From Bacteroidota bacterium (GTDB taxonomy: Bacteria > Bacteroidota > Bacteroidia > Flavobacteriales > Flavobacteriaceae), in the NCBI GenBank assembly GCA_027620655.1, contig JAQCDS010000002.1, forward strand, positions 62,001 through 126,000: a stretch of 64,000 nucleotides of DNA, read 5' to 3'. Below, piece after piece: positions 48,501 through 57,899 of the stretch; positions within the stretch are counted from its first letter, which is position 1; each line of letters starts with the position of its first letter. Made by a program: the position numbers and the translations under genes. Under the pieces are notes generated by a model. It ran no database searches, had not been told where the DNA came from, and saw only the letters and a list, made by a program, of their open reading frames with translations.

Positions 48501-49321
48501 TTATAGATAGCCATCAACATTTTTGGAATTATAACCCTCAAAGAGACATTTGGATTGATGACTCTATGGAGGTTATTCGAAAGGATTTTCTTCCCAATGA
48601 TTTAAAACAAATTTTACAAGAAAATGGAGTTGATGGCTGTATTGCTGTTCAAGCAGATCAAACTGAAATGGAAACAGAATTTTTGTTGGAATGTGCTAAA
48701 CATAATCCATTTATAAAAGGGGTTGTAGGTTGGGTAGATTTAATTGCTGAAAATCTTGAAAATCGCTTAAAGCATTTTACTACCAATACTTTATTTAAGG
48801 GAGTACGACATATTGTACAATCTGAGAAAGACGATTTTTTACTTCGTAAAGATGTACAACATGGAATAGGTTTACTATCGAAATATAATCTTACTTTTGA
48901 TATTCTTGTATTCCCGAAACAACTTCCAGCTTCCGTCCAAATGGTTAAAAAATTTCCAAAGCAAACCTTTATATTAGACCATATTGCCAAACCAAATATT
49001 TCGCAGCCTATGACTGAATTATGGAAAACCAACATAACGGCATTGTCTAAATTTGAAAATGTTCATTGTAAGCTTTCTGGAATGGTAACAGAAACTAAAG
49101 ACTTTTGTTTTACAAAAGAAGATTTTACACCCTTTATAGATCATGTATTTTCGTGTTTTGGTCCCAACCGAATTCTATTTGGATCAGACTGGCCTGTTTG
49201 TCTACTCGCAGCGGATTATACTAAAGTAATAGCATTAATTAGTGAATATCTAAATGAATATTCTGCAAATATAAAATCGCAAGTTTTAGGACTGAATGCT
49301 ATTAAAATTTATAATCTTTAA
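48497..49321 (+). CDS. Amidohydrolase-family L-fucono-1,5-lactonase-like lactonase
   Basis: From ATG 48497 (overlapping the preceding TGA) the protein has 274 residues. It is a metal-dependent TIM-barrel hydrolase of the amidohydrolase_2 family. IDSHQHFWNY at the N-terminus carries the HxH metal ligands, IAKPNIS carries the later ligand region and FGSDWPVC the catalytic Asp. Homologues in fucose and related clusters hydrolyse sugar lactones to aldonates. The longer frame from 48482 would read across the previous stop region and lacks conservation. Confidence 0.87.
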   Translation: MIIDSHQHFWNYNPQRDIWIDDSMEVIRKDFLPNDLKQILQENGVDGCIAVQADQTEMETEFLLECAKHNPFIKGVVGWVDLIAENLENRLKHFTTNTLFKGVRHIVQSEKDDFLLRKDVQHGIGLLSKYNLTFDILVFPKQLPASVQMVKKFPKQTFILDHIAKPNISQPMTELWKTNITALSKFENVHCKLSGMVTETKDFCFTKEDFTPFIDHVFSCFGPNRILFGSDWPVCLLAADYTKVIALISEYLNEYSANIKSQVLGLNAIKIYNL

Positions 49322-49325
49322 TAAT

Positions 49326-50117
49326 ATGGACTTAGGATTAAAAGATAAAGTAATTATCGTAACAGGTGGTTCAAAAGGCATTGGTAAAGGTATCGTGTCC
49401 CTTTTGGCTAAAGAAGGTGCACAACCTGTAATTATTGGACGAAATAAGTTGAGTATTGAAAAAGTAATTAATGAATATGAAAAAATGGGACTAAAAGTTG
49501 GTTATGCATATGCAGAATTAACCTCCCCAGAACAATGTAAAAAATCTGTAAAAGAGGTTTTAGATAATTATGGTCGTATTGATGGACTTGTCAATAACGC
49601 AGGGGTAAATGATGGGGTTGGTTTAGAACACGGTAATTACAATGATTTTTTGGAGTCTATCAATCGTAATCTGACACATTACTACTTAATGGCTCAACTG
49701 GTACTTCCAGAGCTAAAAAAAAATAAAGGGAGTATTGTAAATATTGGGTCTAAAACTGCAGACACTGGACAAGGTGGGACATCGGGATATGCTGCGGCTA
49801 ATGGAGGAAGAAATGCACTTACTCGTGAGTGGGCTGTAGAATTATTACCATACTCGATTCGGGTAAATTGTGTTATTGTAGCTGAGTGTTTTACTCCATT
49901 GTATGAAAAATGGATTAATACATTTGAAAAACCTAAAGAAAAACTAGACACAATTACGAAAAAAATTCCATTAGAAAAACGAATGACAACAGCATCTGAA
50001 ATTGCAAATACAGTAGCTTTTTTGCTTTCAAACTGTTCAAGTCATACCACAGGGCAATTGGTTTACGTAGATGGTGGATATACGCATTTGGATAGAGCAA
50101 TTAAAAATCAAAAATAA
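49326..50117 (+). CDS. SDR oxidoreductase, probable L-fucose/L-galactose 1-dehydrogenase, with Lys-to-Asn change
   Basis: A 263-residue short-chain dehydrogenase with TGGSKGIG (13-20), NNAG (90-93), Asn115, Ser142 and Tyr155. At the position of the catalytic Lys (YxxxK) it has Asn159 (YAAAN); the nucleotides read GCTGCGGCTAAT. The C-terminal RVNCVIVAECFTPLYEKW segment resembles L-fucose dehydrogenases. It would oxidise the sugar at C1 to a lactone. The missing Lys is either tolerated in this group or points to altered chemistry. Its stop overlaps the mutarotase start (TAATG). Confidence 0.8.
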   Translation: MDLGLKDKVIIVTGGSKGIGKGIVSLLAKEGAQPVIIGRNKLSIEKVINEYEKMGLKVGYAYAELTSPEQCKKSVKEVLDNYGRIDGLVNNAGVNDGVGLEHGNYNDFLESINRNLTHYYLMAQLVLPELKKNKGSIVNIGSKTADTGQGGTSGYAAANGGRNALTREWAVELLPYSIRVNCVIVAECFTPLYEKWINTFEKPKEKLDTITKKIPLEKRMTTASEIANTVAFLLSNCSSHTTGQLVYVDGGYTHLDRAIKNQK

Positions 50118-50464
50118 TGGCTAAACCCTTAAAAAAATATTGTTTAGCCTTAGACTTAAAAGACGATCCTCAAAAGATAAACACCTACATAAAATATCAT
50201 CAACAAGTGTGGCAAGAAATCAACCAAAGTATCAAAGATTCAGGGATTCAAAAAGCAGAAATATACCATACAGGTAATCGTTTGTTTATGATCTTAGAAG
50301 TTGATGAAACTTTCTCATTTGATCGAAAAGCCAAGCTCGATGCCTGTAATCCAAAAGTTCAAGAATGGGAATCATTGATGTGGGAATTTCAGCAATCCCT
50401 TCCCAATAGTAAGCCAAATGAAAAATGGGTATTGATGGATAAAATTTATGATTTAAATGCATAG
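50117..50464 (+). CDS. L-rhamnose mutarotase-family protein (probable L-fucose mutarotase)
   Basis: The 115-residue protein belongs to the RhaM/DUF718 dimeric ferredoxin-like family that interconverts sugar anomers. Visible features are CLALDLKDDPQKINTYIKYHQ, AEIYHTGNRLFMILE and the W-rich EWESLMWEFQQSLP segment. In Xanthomonas and other oxidative fucose clusters such a protein supplies the beta-anomer to the dehydrogenase. Rhamnose genes are absent, so the name by homology is probably not the true substrate. Confidence 0.88.
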   Translation: MAKPLKKYCLALDLKDDPQKINTYIKYHQQVWQEINQSIKDSGIQKAEIYHTGNRLFMILEVDETFSFDRKAKLDACNPKVQEWESLMWEFQQSLPNSKPNEKWVLMDKIYDLNA

Positions 50465-50470
50465 AAAAAT

Positions 50471-51616
50471 ATGAAACAGGAAATGAACTACAAGTATCCT
50501 TCAGTTGATGATTTGCGTCTTCGGGCTAAAGCAAAAATTCCAAAATTTGCATTTGAATATTTAGATGGAGGTTGTAATGACGATGTTAATCTAAAAAAAA
50601 ATACCGAACGTATTAGAGCTGTGGAGCTTAAGCCTAAATATTTAGTGGATTATAAAGCACCAAGTTTGAAAACTGAACTTTTTGGACATACATACGATGC
50701 CCCTTTTGGTATTTCACCTGTTGGACTGCAAGGACTAATGTGGCCAAAGTCTCCTGAGATTTTAGCAAAAGCTGCTTTTGACCATAATATTCCTTTTGTA
50801 TTAAGTACTGTAACAACGTCAAGTATAGAACGAATTGCAGAAATAACACAGGGAAAAGCATGGTTTCAACTTTACCACCCTGCAGAGGAAAGTGTAACAA
50901 AAGATATCCTGAAAAGGGCCGAAACTGCAGGATGTCCAGTATTGGTGATTTTGGCAGATGTACCCTCATTTGGTTACCGACCACGTGATATTCGCAACGG
51001 ATTGTCCATGCCTCCAAAAATGACATTAACCAATATCATCAATGCCATGAAACGTCCACATTGGTCTCTGCAGACACTTATAAATGGACAACCTAGTTTT
51101 GAGATTTTAAAACCTTATATGCCCAAAAATTTAAATCTAAGTCAATTAGCAAAATTTATGGATGCTACTTTTTCTGGTCGACTAAATGAAGAAAAAATCA
51201 AAAAAATTCGCGATTTGTGGAAAGGAAAACTTGTATTAAAAGGGGCTGAGTCTATATATGATGTTGAAAAAGCCTATCAACTTGGAATAGATGGAGTTAT
51301 TGTGTCAAATCACGGAGGTCGACAAGTTGATGTAGGTCAGGCTACAATAGATTCCTTAAATACCATTGTCCCACAATATAAAGATAAAATCAAAGTAATG
51401 ATGGACAGTGGCATTCGTGGTGGTGCCGATGTAGCACGTGTCATGGCAAGCGGCGCTGAATTTAGTTTCATGGGACGCACTTTTATGTATGGAGTTTCGG
51501 CTTTGGGAAAAAAAGGAGGGAATCACACCATAGCCATGCTTAAAACTCAATTAACGCAAGTTATGGAGCAAATGAGCTGTGCTGAAGTGAAAGATTTAAC
51601 AAAGAACATAATTTAG
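50471..51616 (+). CDS. FMN-dependent alpha-hydroxy-acid oxidase/L-lactate dehydrogenase
   Basis: A 381-residue protein of the FMN-dependent alpha-hydroxyacid family. It has PFGISPVGLQGLMWP, AWFQLYHPAEE, ILADVPSFGYRPRD and the active-site segment VSNHGGRQVD, followed by MDSGIRGGADVARVMASGA (phosphate-binding loop). It would oxidise L-lactate to pyruvate at the membrane or in the cytosol, which completes the fucose route. L-glycerate from L-galactose is another possible substrate, not yet known for this group. Confidence 0.88.
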   Translation: MKQEMNYKYPSVDDLRLRAKAKIPKFAFEYLDGGCNDDVNLKKNTERIRAVELKPKYLVDYKAPSLKTELFGHTYDAPFGISPVGLQGLMWPKSPEILAKAAFDHNIPFVLSTVTTSSIERIAEITQGKAWFQLYHPAEESVTKDILKRAETAGCPVLVILADVPSFGYRPRDIRNGLSMPPKMTLTNIINAMKRPHWSLQTLINGQPSFEILKPYMPKNLNLSQLAKFMDATFSGRLNEEKIKKIRDLWKGKLVLKGAESIYDVEKAYQLGIDGVIVSNHGGRQVDVGQATIDSLNTIVPQYKDKIKVMMDSGIRGGADVARVMASGAEFSFMGRTFMYGVSALGKKGGNHTIAMLKTQLTQVMEQMSCAEVKDLTKNII

Positions 51617-51634
51617 GTATATAGGTATAATATT

Positions 51635-52951
51635 ATGAACAAAAGAGCTCTTTTTTTATGCGTTACTTTATGGATTTCACTAATCGGTACTGCACAAAAT
51701 GGAATTAAAAAATATGTTCCAAGTGAAGAAAATTTAGAAGCTCGAAAATGGTTTGAGACTGCAAGATTTGGACTTTTTATTCATTGGGGTGTATACAGTA
51801 TTTTGGGCGATGGTGAGTGGGTAATGAACAAAAAAAACATTCCAAAGGAGACTTACGAAATATTACCTTCATTATTTAATCCAACTGAGTTTGATGCATT
51901 TCAATGGGCTAAAACAGCAAAAAATGCGGGAATGAAATATATTACAATTACTAGTAGACATCATGATGGATTTTCGATGTTTAATTCAAAAGTTAGTGAT
52001 TACAATATAGTTAGTAAAACGCCTTATAAAAAAGACATTTTAAAAGAGTTATCAGAGGCCTGTCAATCGGAGGGAATTAAATTGTTTTTTTATTATTCCT
52101 TATTAGATTGGTATCGAGATGATTATTTTCCAAGAGGTAAAACAGGCAAGGGAATTACCGGTAGGGGTAAGGGTGATTGGATAGATTATATTGAATTTAT
52201 GAAGAAGCAGTTAACAGAACTGTTGACAAATTATGGTCCAATTGCAGGGATTTGGTTAGATGGACATTGGGATAAAAAAGATGCGAATTGGCACTATAAT
52301 GAGATTTACGAATTAATTCATCAATTACAACCAAGTTGTTTGATTGGAAATAATCATCATGAAAGCCCAAAATGGGGTGAGGATTTTCAAATGTTTGAAA
52401 GAGATTTTCCTGGGAAAAACACTACTGGTTTTGGCACTTCACATGACGATGTCAGTACTAATATGCCTCTAGAGGTTTGTGAAACAATTAATGGTTACTG
52501 GGGATTCAAGTATAAAGCCAATAAACATAAATCTGCGAAAAGTATAATTAAAGATCTTATTATTTCAGCTGGGCATGGCAGTAATTTTTTACTCAATGTA
52601 GGTCCAATGCCCAATGGTCAGATTCAATACGAACATGTTGTTACTCTAAATGAAGTAGGGGACTGGTTAAGACGAAATGGAGATGCCATTTATGGAACAA
52701 AAGCAGGGCCATTTACACCATCAGATTCTATGGTATCAACGGTGAAGAAAAATAAAATATTTATTCATTTTATAGATTCAAACAGTAAATTATTTGAAAT
52801 TCCCAACAAGAAACTAAATATTGAATCTGTTGTTTTATTAAAATCTAAAAAAGCAATTGATTTTAGTACAAATTCCAATAGGATTAAGTTTTCTATTCCT
52901 GATGTAGAAATTGATGATATCGCCACCATTATTCAAATTAATCTATTTTAA
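51635..52951 (+). CDS. GH29 alpha-L-fucosidase/alpha-L-galactosidase, secreted
   Basis: A 438-residue glycoside hydrolase family 29 protein. A signal peptide (about residues 1-20, ending TAQ) sends it out of the cytoplasm. The catalytic barrel has FGLFIHWG (45-52), SRHHDGF (107-113) and the nucleophile Asp209 in GIWLDGHWD. GH29 enzymes release terminal alpha-L-fucose, and some in porphyran loci release alpha-L-galactose. The GH86 neighbours favour the second activity. No T9SS domain is present, so it is probably periplasmic. Confidence 0.9.
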   Translation: MNKRALFLCVTLWISLIGTAQNGIKKYVPSEENLEARKWFETARFGLFIHWGVYSILGDGEWVMNKKNIPKETYEILPSLFNPTEFDAFQWAKTAKNAGMKYITITSRHHDGFSMFNSKVSDYNIVSKTPYKKDILKELSEACQSEGIKLFFYYSLLDWYRDDYFPRGKTGKGITGRGKGDWIDYIEFMKKQLTELLTNYGPIAGIWLDGHWDKKDANWHYNEIYELIHQLQPSCLIGNNHHESPKWGEDFQMFERDFPGKNTTGFGTSHDDVSTNMPLEVCETINGYWGFKYKANKHKSAKSIIKDLIISAGHGSNFLLNVGPMPNGQIQYEHVVTLNEVGDWLRRNGDAIYGTKAGPFTPSDSMVSTVKKNKIFIHFIDSNSKLFEIPNKKLNIESVVLLKSKKAIDFSTNSNRIKFSIPDVEIDDIATIIQINLF

Positions 52952-52954
52952 ATT

Positions 52955-54256
52955 ATGAAATATTCTGAATCCATTCCGGTAGTCCCAAAAAAATTTATAG
53001 TTCCATTTATTTTATTAACCTCTTTATTTGCTTTATGGGGTTTTGCAAATGCAGTTACAGATCCCATGGTGCAAGCCTTTAAAAAAGTATTAGAATTATC
53101 TAATTCTCAGGCCGCATGGGTTCAAATGGCCTTTTATGGAGGTTACTTTTGCATGGCCATTCCAGCAGCACTATTTATGCGCAAATACTCCTATAAGGTA
53201 GGGATTCTAATTGGATTAGCTTTGTATGCAATTGGGGCTTTGTTATTTTATCCTGCTGCGATTACAGAACAGTTTTGGTTTTTTTGTCTTGGGTTATACA
53301 TTTTGACATTTGGTTTGGCTTTTTTAGAGACTGCTGCAAATCCTTATGCCCTAGCAATGGGACCGAAGCAAACAGCTACTCAGCGTCTCAATTTAGCACA
53401 GGCCTTTAATCCAATTGGTTTGATACTAGGCCTTTTTGTAGCCCAGCAATATGTATTAAAACAACTTAAATCTGATGATGTTTTAGATTTTAGTGCATTA
53501 GATGAAGCTTCTAAAATCATAATCAAAACTACAGATTTGATGGTTATTCGAAATCCCTATGTAATATTGGGATTGGTTATAATAGCGGTATTTGTTTTAT
53601 TTTTAATAGTTAAAATGCCCAATTCAAAAGATGATGTTTTTAATGAAAATATTGGAAAAACAGTTAAAAGATTATTCAACAATAAAGATTATTCAAATGG
53701 TGTTTTAGCTCAAGTTTTATATGTCGGTGCTCAAATCATGTGTTGGACATACATCTATCAATATGCTGAGGGCATTGGCATAGACAGTGTTACGGCTGGC
53801 TACTACCAAATGGCTGCTTTTGTACTTTTTACTGTAGGCCGTGCTACTGGGACCTATTTATTACGTTTTATAAATGCAGGTAGATTATTAATGATTTTTT
53901 CTTTGTTTGCCATAGGTTGTACTATTGGGGTAATCCTTATTTCAAGCATTTTAGGTCTCTATTGTTTAGTTGGAGTTTCCTTTTTTATGTCGCTTATGTT
54001 TCCAACAATTTATGGAATTGCTCTTGGAGGCTTAACGGAAGATGAAAGTAAAATTGGTTCTGCTGGACTTGTAATGGCTATTGTTGGTGGAGCGCTTATG
54101 CCAAAACTTCAAGGGATGATTATTGACCTTGGTGGTTATGGAGTCAATGACATAAATATATGGGGTGTGTCTGAAGTTAATTTATCATTTGCCCTACCCA
54201 CTTTTTGTTTTTTATTCATCACATTTTTTGGACTAAAGTCCTCTGTAAACAAATGA
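52955..54256 (+). CDS. fucP: FucP-type sugar:proton symporter
   Basis: A 433-residue major facilitator with about 12 membrane segments and the FucP pattern, including FALWGFANAVTDPMVQAFKKV near residue 20 and ETAANPYALAMGP. E. coli FucP carries L-fucose and also L-galactose and D-arabinose. Here it would import the sugar freed by the GH29 enzyme. Its stop overlaps the next gene by four bases. Confidence 0.9.
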   Translation: MKYSESIPVVPKKFIVPFILLTSLFALWGFANAVTDPMVQAFKKVLELSNSQAAWVQMAFYGGYFCMAIPAALFMRKYSYKVGILIGLALYAIGALLFYPAAITEQFWFFCLGLYILTFGLAFLETAANPYALAMGPKQTATQRLNLAQAFNPIGLILGLFVAQQYVLKQLKSDDVLDFSALDEASKIIIKTTDLMVIRNPYVILGLVIIAVFVLFLIVKMPNSKDDVFNENIGKTVKRLFNNKDYSNGVLAQVLYVGAQIMCWTYIYQYAEGIGIDSVTAGYYQMAAFVLFTVGRATGTYLLRFINAGRLLMIFSLFAIGCTIGVILISSILGLYCLVGVSFFMSLMFPTIYGIALGGLTEDESKIGSAGLVMAIVGGALMPKLQGMIIDLGGYGVNDINIWGVSEVNLSFALPTFCFLFITFFGLKSSVNK

Positions 54257-55356
54257 AATTAATAATTCAAACATTATTTTTTCTTCATCTTATTTTTTTA
54301 AGTTGTCAAGAAAAAAAAGAGGTTTTTGTGAATTTTTTAAATCCTGAGATTGATTATTCAGGTAGGGTGAATTTGAACAATAAAGAAGTCGCAGAGTTAT
54401 ATTGGGCAGGAAGTTCTATTAAAATGAATTTTGAAGGTAAAAGCGTTAGTGCAATTTTAAAGGATGAGTCTGGGGATAATTATTATAACGTCATTATTGA
54501 CGAAAAACTTAAAGCTATTATTCAACCCGACACGATACAGAAAACTTATACATTGGCCTATAATTTATCTAAAGGAAAACATACCGTTGAATTGTTTCGA
54601 AGAAATGACTGGAATCGAGGAAAGACGCAATTTTTTGGATTTAAGATTAATAACCATGCAAAGCTATTACCAAAGGCAGAATCTACTGGCCCAAAAATAG
54701 AATTTTATGGTGATTCCATCTCTGTAGGCTATGCAAATGAAGATGACTCAGGGGCCGATTCTCCTCTTGGATTGAATACAAATAATTACCTAAGTTATGC
54801 GGCTTTAGTTTCGAGACATTACGATGCAAAGTATCAATGCATCTGTAAAAGTGGTACTGGTGTTACTATGAGCTGGCACCCTTTAACTATGGATGAATTG
54901 CACAATAGACTAGTACCTACACAGGCGCAGAGCCTATGGGATTTTTCATTGTATCAACCTGAAATTGTAGTGCTTAATTTATTTCAAAATGATTCGTGGC
55001 TTGTCAATCTTCCAGAACATAAAGAGTTTAAAAAAAGATTTGGTACTACTGCTCCTACCGATGAATACATTGTTGGAGCATATGAATCACTAGTCTCAAA
55101 AATTAGAAATCATTACCCTCAAGCCAATATAATTTGTACTCTTGGGAGTATGGATGCTGTTAAAAACGGATCAAAGTGGAGGGACTTTATTGAATTGGCA
55201 GTTCGAAATATGAAAGACCAAAAAATATTTACGCATTATATGCCTTACAATAGTTCTAAAGGACATCCTTCAATTTTAGATCATCAACAAATGGCTAATA
55301 GTTTGATTAAATTTATAGATCAAAACATCAAATGGAGTGCTAACCTTAAAAATTAA
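54253..55356 (+). CDS. CE2-like SGNH esterase lipoprotein
   Basis: The 367-residue product has a lipoprotein signal with the lipobox Cys18 (IFLSC). An N-terminal beta-sandwich (about 30-135) is followed by an SGNH domain: GDS with Ser155, Asn246 in LFQND and His338 in GHPS. This architecture is that of carbohydrate esterase family 2. Removal of an acyl group from the algal sugar is plausible, but its substrate is not visible from sequence. Starts upstream of 54253 lie inside fucP and were rejected. Confidence 0.8.
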   Translation: MKLIIQTLFFLHLIFLSCQEKKEVFVNFLNPEIDYSGRVNLNNKEVAELYWAGSSIKMNFEGKSVSAILKDESGDNYYNVIIDEKLKAIIQPDTIQKTYTLAYNLSKGKHTVELFRRNDWNRGKTQFFGFKINNHAKLLPKAESTGPKIEFYGDSISVGYANEDDSGADSPLGLNTNNYLSYAALVSRHYDAKYQCICKSGTGVTMSWHPLTMDELHNRLVPTQAQSLWDFSLYQPEIVVLNLFQNDSWLVNLPEHKEFKKRFGTTAPTDEYIVGAYESLVSKIRNHYPQANIICTLGSMDAVKNGSKWRDFIELAVRNMKDQKIFTHYMPYNSSKGHPSILDHQQMANSLIKFIDQNIKWSANLKN

Positions 55357-55370
55357 TAAATTACAATAAG

Positions 55371-56906
55371 ATGAAATATGTATTAATGGTGATTGCTTTT
55401 ATAGTGCTAAGTGCTTGTAATCACAAAGAAAAAAAAGTTAATGAGCAAACTAATCCTAATATAATTTTTATCTATTTGGATGATTTAGGTTACGGCGATG
55501 TCAGTGCCTATGGCGCTACTGAATTGGAAACACCTAATATGGATTTCTTGGCAAATAATGGGCGTAAATTTGTAAATGGATATGCAACTTCAGCCACGTG
55601 TACACCAAGCCGATATGCGCTACTTACTGGTCAATATCCTTGGCGAAATAGAAATGCAAAAATCCTTCCAGGTACAGCGCCACTTCTCATAGATACAACT
55701 CAAACTACAGTTCCCAAAATGTTACGCAATAATGGTTATAATACTGCTGTTATTGGAAAGTGGCATTTAGGTCTTGGAACTGGAAATGTGGATTGGAATT
55801 CGCATATATCCCCTGGCCCCAACGAAGTTGGATTTGACTATAGCTTTATTATGGCGGCAACTCAAGATAGAGTACCAACAGTTTATATAAAAAATGGCTA
55901 TGTTTTTAACCATAATTCTGAGGACCCCATTGAAATTGATTATAAGAATAATTTTTCTGGTGAACCTACTGGAGAAAACTCCCCACATTTATTAAAAATG
56001 AAAGGGGATCCACAACACAACAGAACAATTGTTAATGGTGTTCCTCGTATTGGGCATATGAAAGGTGGACAGTCTGCTCGATGGATTGATGAAGATATGG
56101 CAGATATATTTCTGGATGAGGTGAAAGCTTATGTTAAAAAAGAAAAAGATCAGCCGTTCTTTCTCTATTATGGATTGCAACAGCCTCACGTACCAAGAAC
56201 ACCTCATCCGCGTTTTGTTGGTGCTACAGGAATGGGTCCCAGAGGCGATGTAATAGCTGAAGCGGATTGGTGTATTGGTGAACTCATAAAAACACTCAAA
56301 GAAGTAGGTGTTTTGGAAAATACTCTAATTTTCTTATCAAGTGACAATGGTCCTGTTTTGGATGATGGCTATGAGGACGATGCCATTGAAAAATTAGGGA
56401 AACATACACCAACAGGCAATTTAAGAGGAGGTAAATACAGTTTGTATGAAGCGGGTACTAGAGTTCCCTTTATTACTTACTGGAAAGGACATATTGAACC
56501 AGGTGTATCCACCGAAATTATTTCACAGGTTGATTGGTTATCCTCACTATCAAATCTGATTAAACAACCGGTAAATAATCTTGACAGCGAAAATCATTTG
56601 GATTTATTGTTAGGAAAAAGCGTAAAAGGACGTAGTGATATCATTTTAGAAGCAACTTCCAGAACAGCCTATCGTCAAGGCGATTGGGTATTGATCCCAC
56701 CTTATCCTGGACCAAAAATGTTTTTAACTAAAGGTATAGAAACGGGAAATAGCAGTGAATTTCAGCTATATAATCTAGCAGATGATATATCACAACAAAA
56801 CAATTTAGCTGAAAAGATGCCCGAAAAAAGAGATGAAATGATGGCAGCTTTTATTTCTATTGTTGGTGATGCTTACAAGCAAACAAGCAGACTAAAATTT
56901 GATTAA
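55371..56906 (+). CDS. S1-family sulfatase (formylglycine type), lipoprotein
   Basis: A 511-residue type I sulfatase. The lipobox Cys16 (LSAC) anchors it to a membrane. Metal ligands are in IYLDDLGYGD (Asp37, Asp38), the formylglycine motif is CTPSR with Cys77, and the GKWHLG and SSDNGP segments are conserved. It needs a formylglycine-generating enzyme encoded elsewhere. With GH86 and GH29 next to it, L-galactose 6-sulfate of porphyran is the leading candidate substrate. It is the last gene of the + strand operon and overlaps the convergent esterase by four bases. Confidence 0.9.
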   Translation: MKYVLMVIAFIVLSACNHKEKKVNEQTNPNIIFIYLDDLGYGDVSAYGATELETPNMDFLANNGRKFVNGYATSATCTPSRYALLTGQYPWRNRNAKILPGTAPLLIDTTQTTVPKMLRNNGYNTAVIGKWHLGLGTGNVDWNSHISPGPNEVGFDYSFIMAATQDRVPTVYIKNGYVFNHNSEDPIEIDYKNNFSGEPTGENSPHLLKMKGDPQHNRTIVNGVPRIGHMKGGQSARWIDEDMADIFLDEVKAYVKKEKDQPFFLYYGLQQPHVPRTPHPRFVGATGMGPRGDVIAEADWCIGELIKTLKEVGVLENTLIFLSSDNGPVLDDGYEDDAIEKLGKHTPTGNLRGGKYSLYEAGTRVPFITYWKGHIEPGVSTEIISQVDWLSSLSNLIKQPVNNLDSENHLDLLLGKSVKGRSDIILEATSRTAYRQGDWVLIPPYPGPKMFLTKGIETGNSSEFQLYNLADDISQQNNLAEKMPEKRDEMMAAFISIVGDAYKQTSRLKFD

Positions 56907-57817
56907 TGGGTTATGATTTTTCGATCTTTAAGCCATTCTTTTGTGATATTAAGCCATGAGTTAGTGGGTGCTGCTGCGTTTTTAATTCCAAATCCATGAC
57001 CACCTTGATCCATAAGATGAAGTCTTGTTGGAATTTTATTTTCTTGCAACGCCTCGTGGTACAGTATACTATTTTCAGGGATGACTACAGCATCGTCTAT
57101 GGCATGAATCAATAATGTTGGGGGTGTTTTTTCAGCACTTATTTGTAATTCATTTGAAAAGAAGTGAACTTCCTCATCTGTGGGAGAACTTCCTAACAAA
57201 CTATACTTAGACCCCAAGTGCGTGAGTTTGTCTTTCATGCTAATGACGGGGTAAACAAGTATACAGAAACTTGGTCTGTAACTTTTTTTGTCTACGCTTT
57301 TTTCTAAGCTATTAAAATCAAAATGATTTGAAAGAGTAGCCGCCAAATGGCCTCCTGCCGAAAATCCTATTATTCCGATTTTGGAGTTGTCTATATTCCA
57401 TTGCTTTGCGTTTTCAGCTATCATTTGTAGGGCGCGTTGTGCATCTAACAAAGCGACTTTTGTCTTACATTGTTTGGATTCCCAATGTGGAGTTCTGTAC
57501 CTTAAAATAAAGGCACTAATCCCAATTTTATTTAACCATTCAGCAACCTTTATTCCTTCATGTTCAAAAGCTAAATTTTTGTAGCCCCCTCCAGGAATTA
57601 TTAAAACCGCTGGTACTTCTTTTTTTGGATGAGGAGTCGGATAATACCACAATTGTGGAGTATGTATTTTTTGATCCTTTTCAACTATTGTTAAATTATT
57701 TTCAATTTTATCAAAACTACTACATGGAATATGTTTTGAATAAAGTGGAAGAATAGTGTCTTGTGAAAATCCAAATAATGACCAAAAATATATAAAATAG
57801 AATATTACTCTCACCAA
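56903..57817 (-). CDS. Secreted alpha/beta hydrolase, BD-FAE/acetylxylan esterase-like
   Basis: This 304-residue protein has a signal peptide (about 1-18, ending FSQ) and the alpha/beta hydrolase fold. IIPGGGYKN (oxyanion loop, 73-81) comes first. Nucleophile Ser153 is in GFSAGGH, the acid Asp in IDDAVVIPEN and the His in GGHGFGI. Relatives are carbohydrate-associated esterases of the BD-FAE type. It faces the operon on the opposite strand, and its 3' end overlaps the sulfatase. Confidence 0.85.
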   Translation of the reverse strand: MVRVIFYFIYFWSLFGFSQDTILPLYSKHIPCSSFDKIENNLTIVEKDQKIHTPQLWYYPTPHPKKEVPAVLIIPGGGYKNLAFEHEGIKVAEWLNKIGISAFILRYRTPHWESKQCKTKVALLDAQRALQMIAENAKQWNIDNSKIGIIGFSAGGHLAATLSNHFDFNSLEKSVDKKSYRPSFCILVYPVISMKDKLTHLGSKYSLLGSSPTDEEVHFFSNELQISAEKTPPTLLIHAIDDAVVIPENSILYHEALQENKIPTRLHLMDQGGHGFGIKNAAAPTNSWLNITKEWLKDRKIITH

Positions 57818-57837
57818 TAATAAAAATGGTTATTTTA

Positions 57838-57871
57838 ATAAAAAAAAAGCCACCTTACTTAAAGTGGCTTT
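57838..57871 (-). terminator. Terminator after the T9SS module protein gene
   Basis: AAAGCCAC (57846-57853) pairs with GTGGCTTT (57864-57871) around a 10-base loop. On the minus strand it is followed by a run of T residues (57838-57848). It ends transcription of the gene at 57900-58874 before the downstream esterase. Confidence 0.85.
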
Positions 57872-57899
57872 ATGAATTATTTAAGTTGGTTAAAAAAAA

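Noticed and set aside
45178-54256. Classical isomerase-kinase-aldolase L-fucose pathway (FucI/FucK/FucA)
   Set aside because: None of those three enzyme families is present. The genes fit the oxidative route only.
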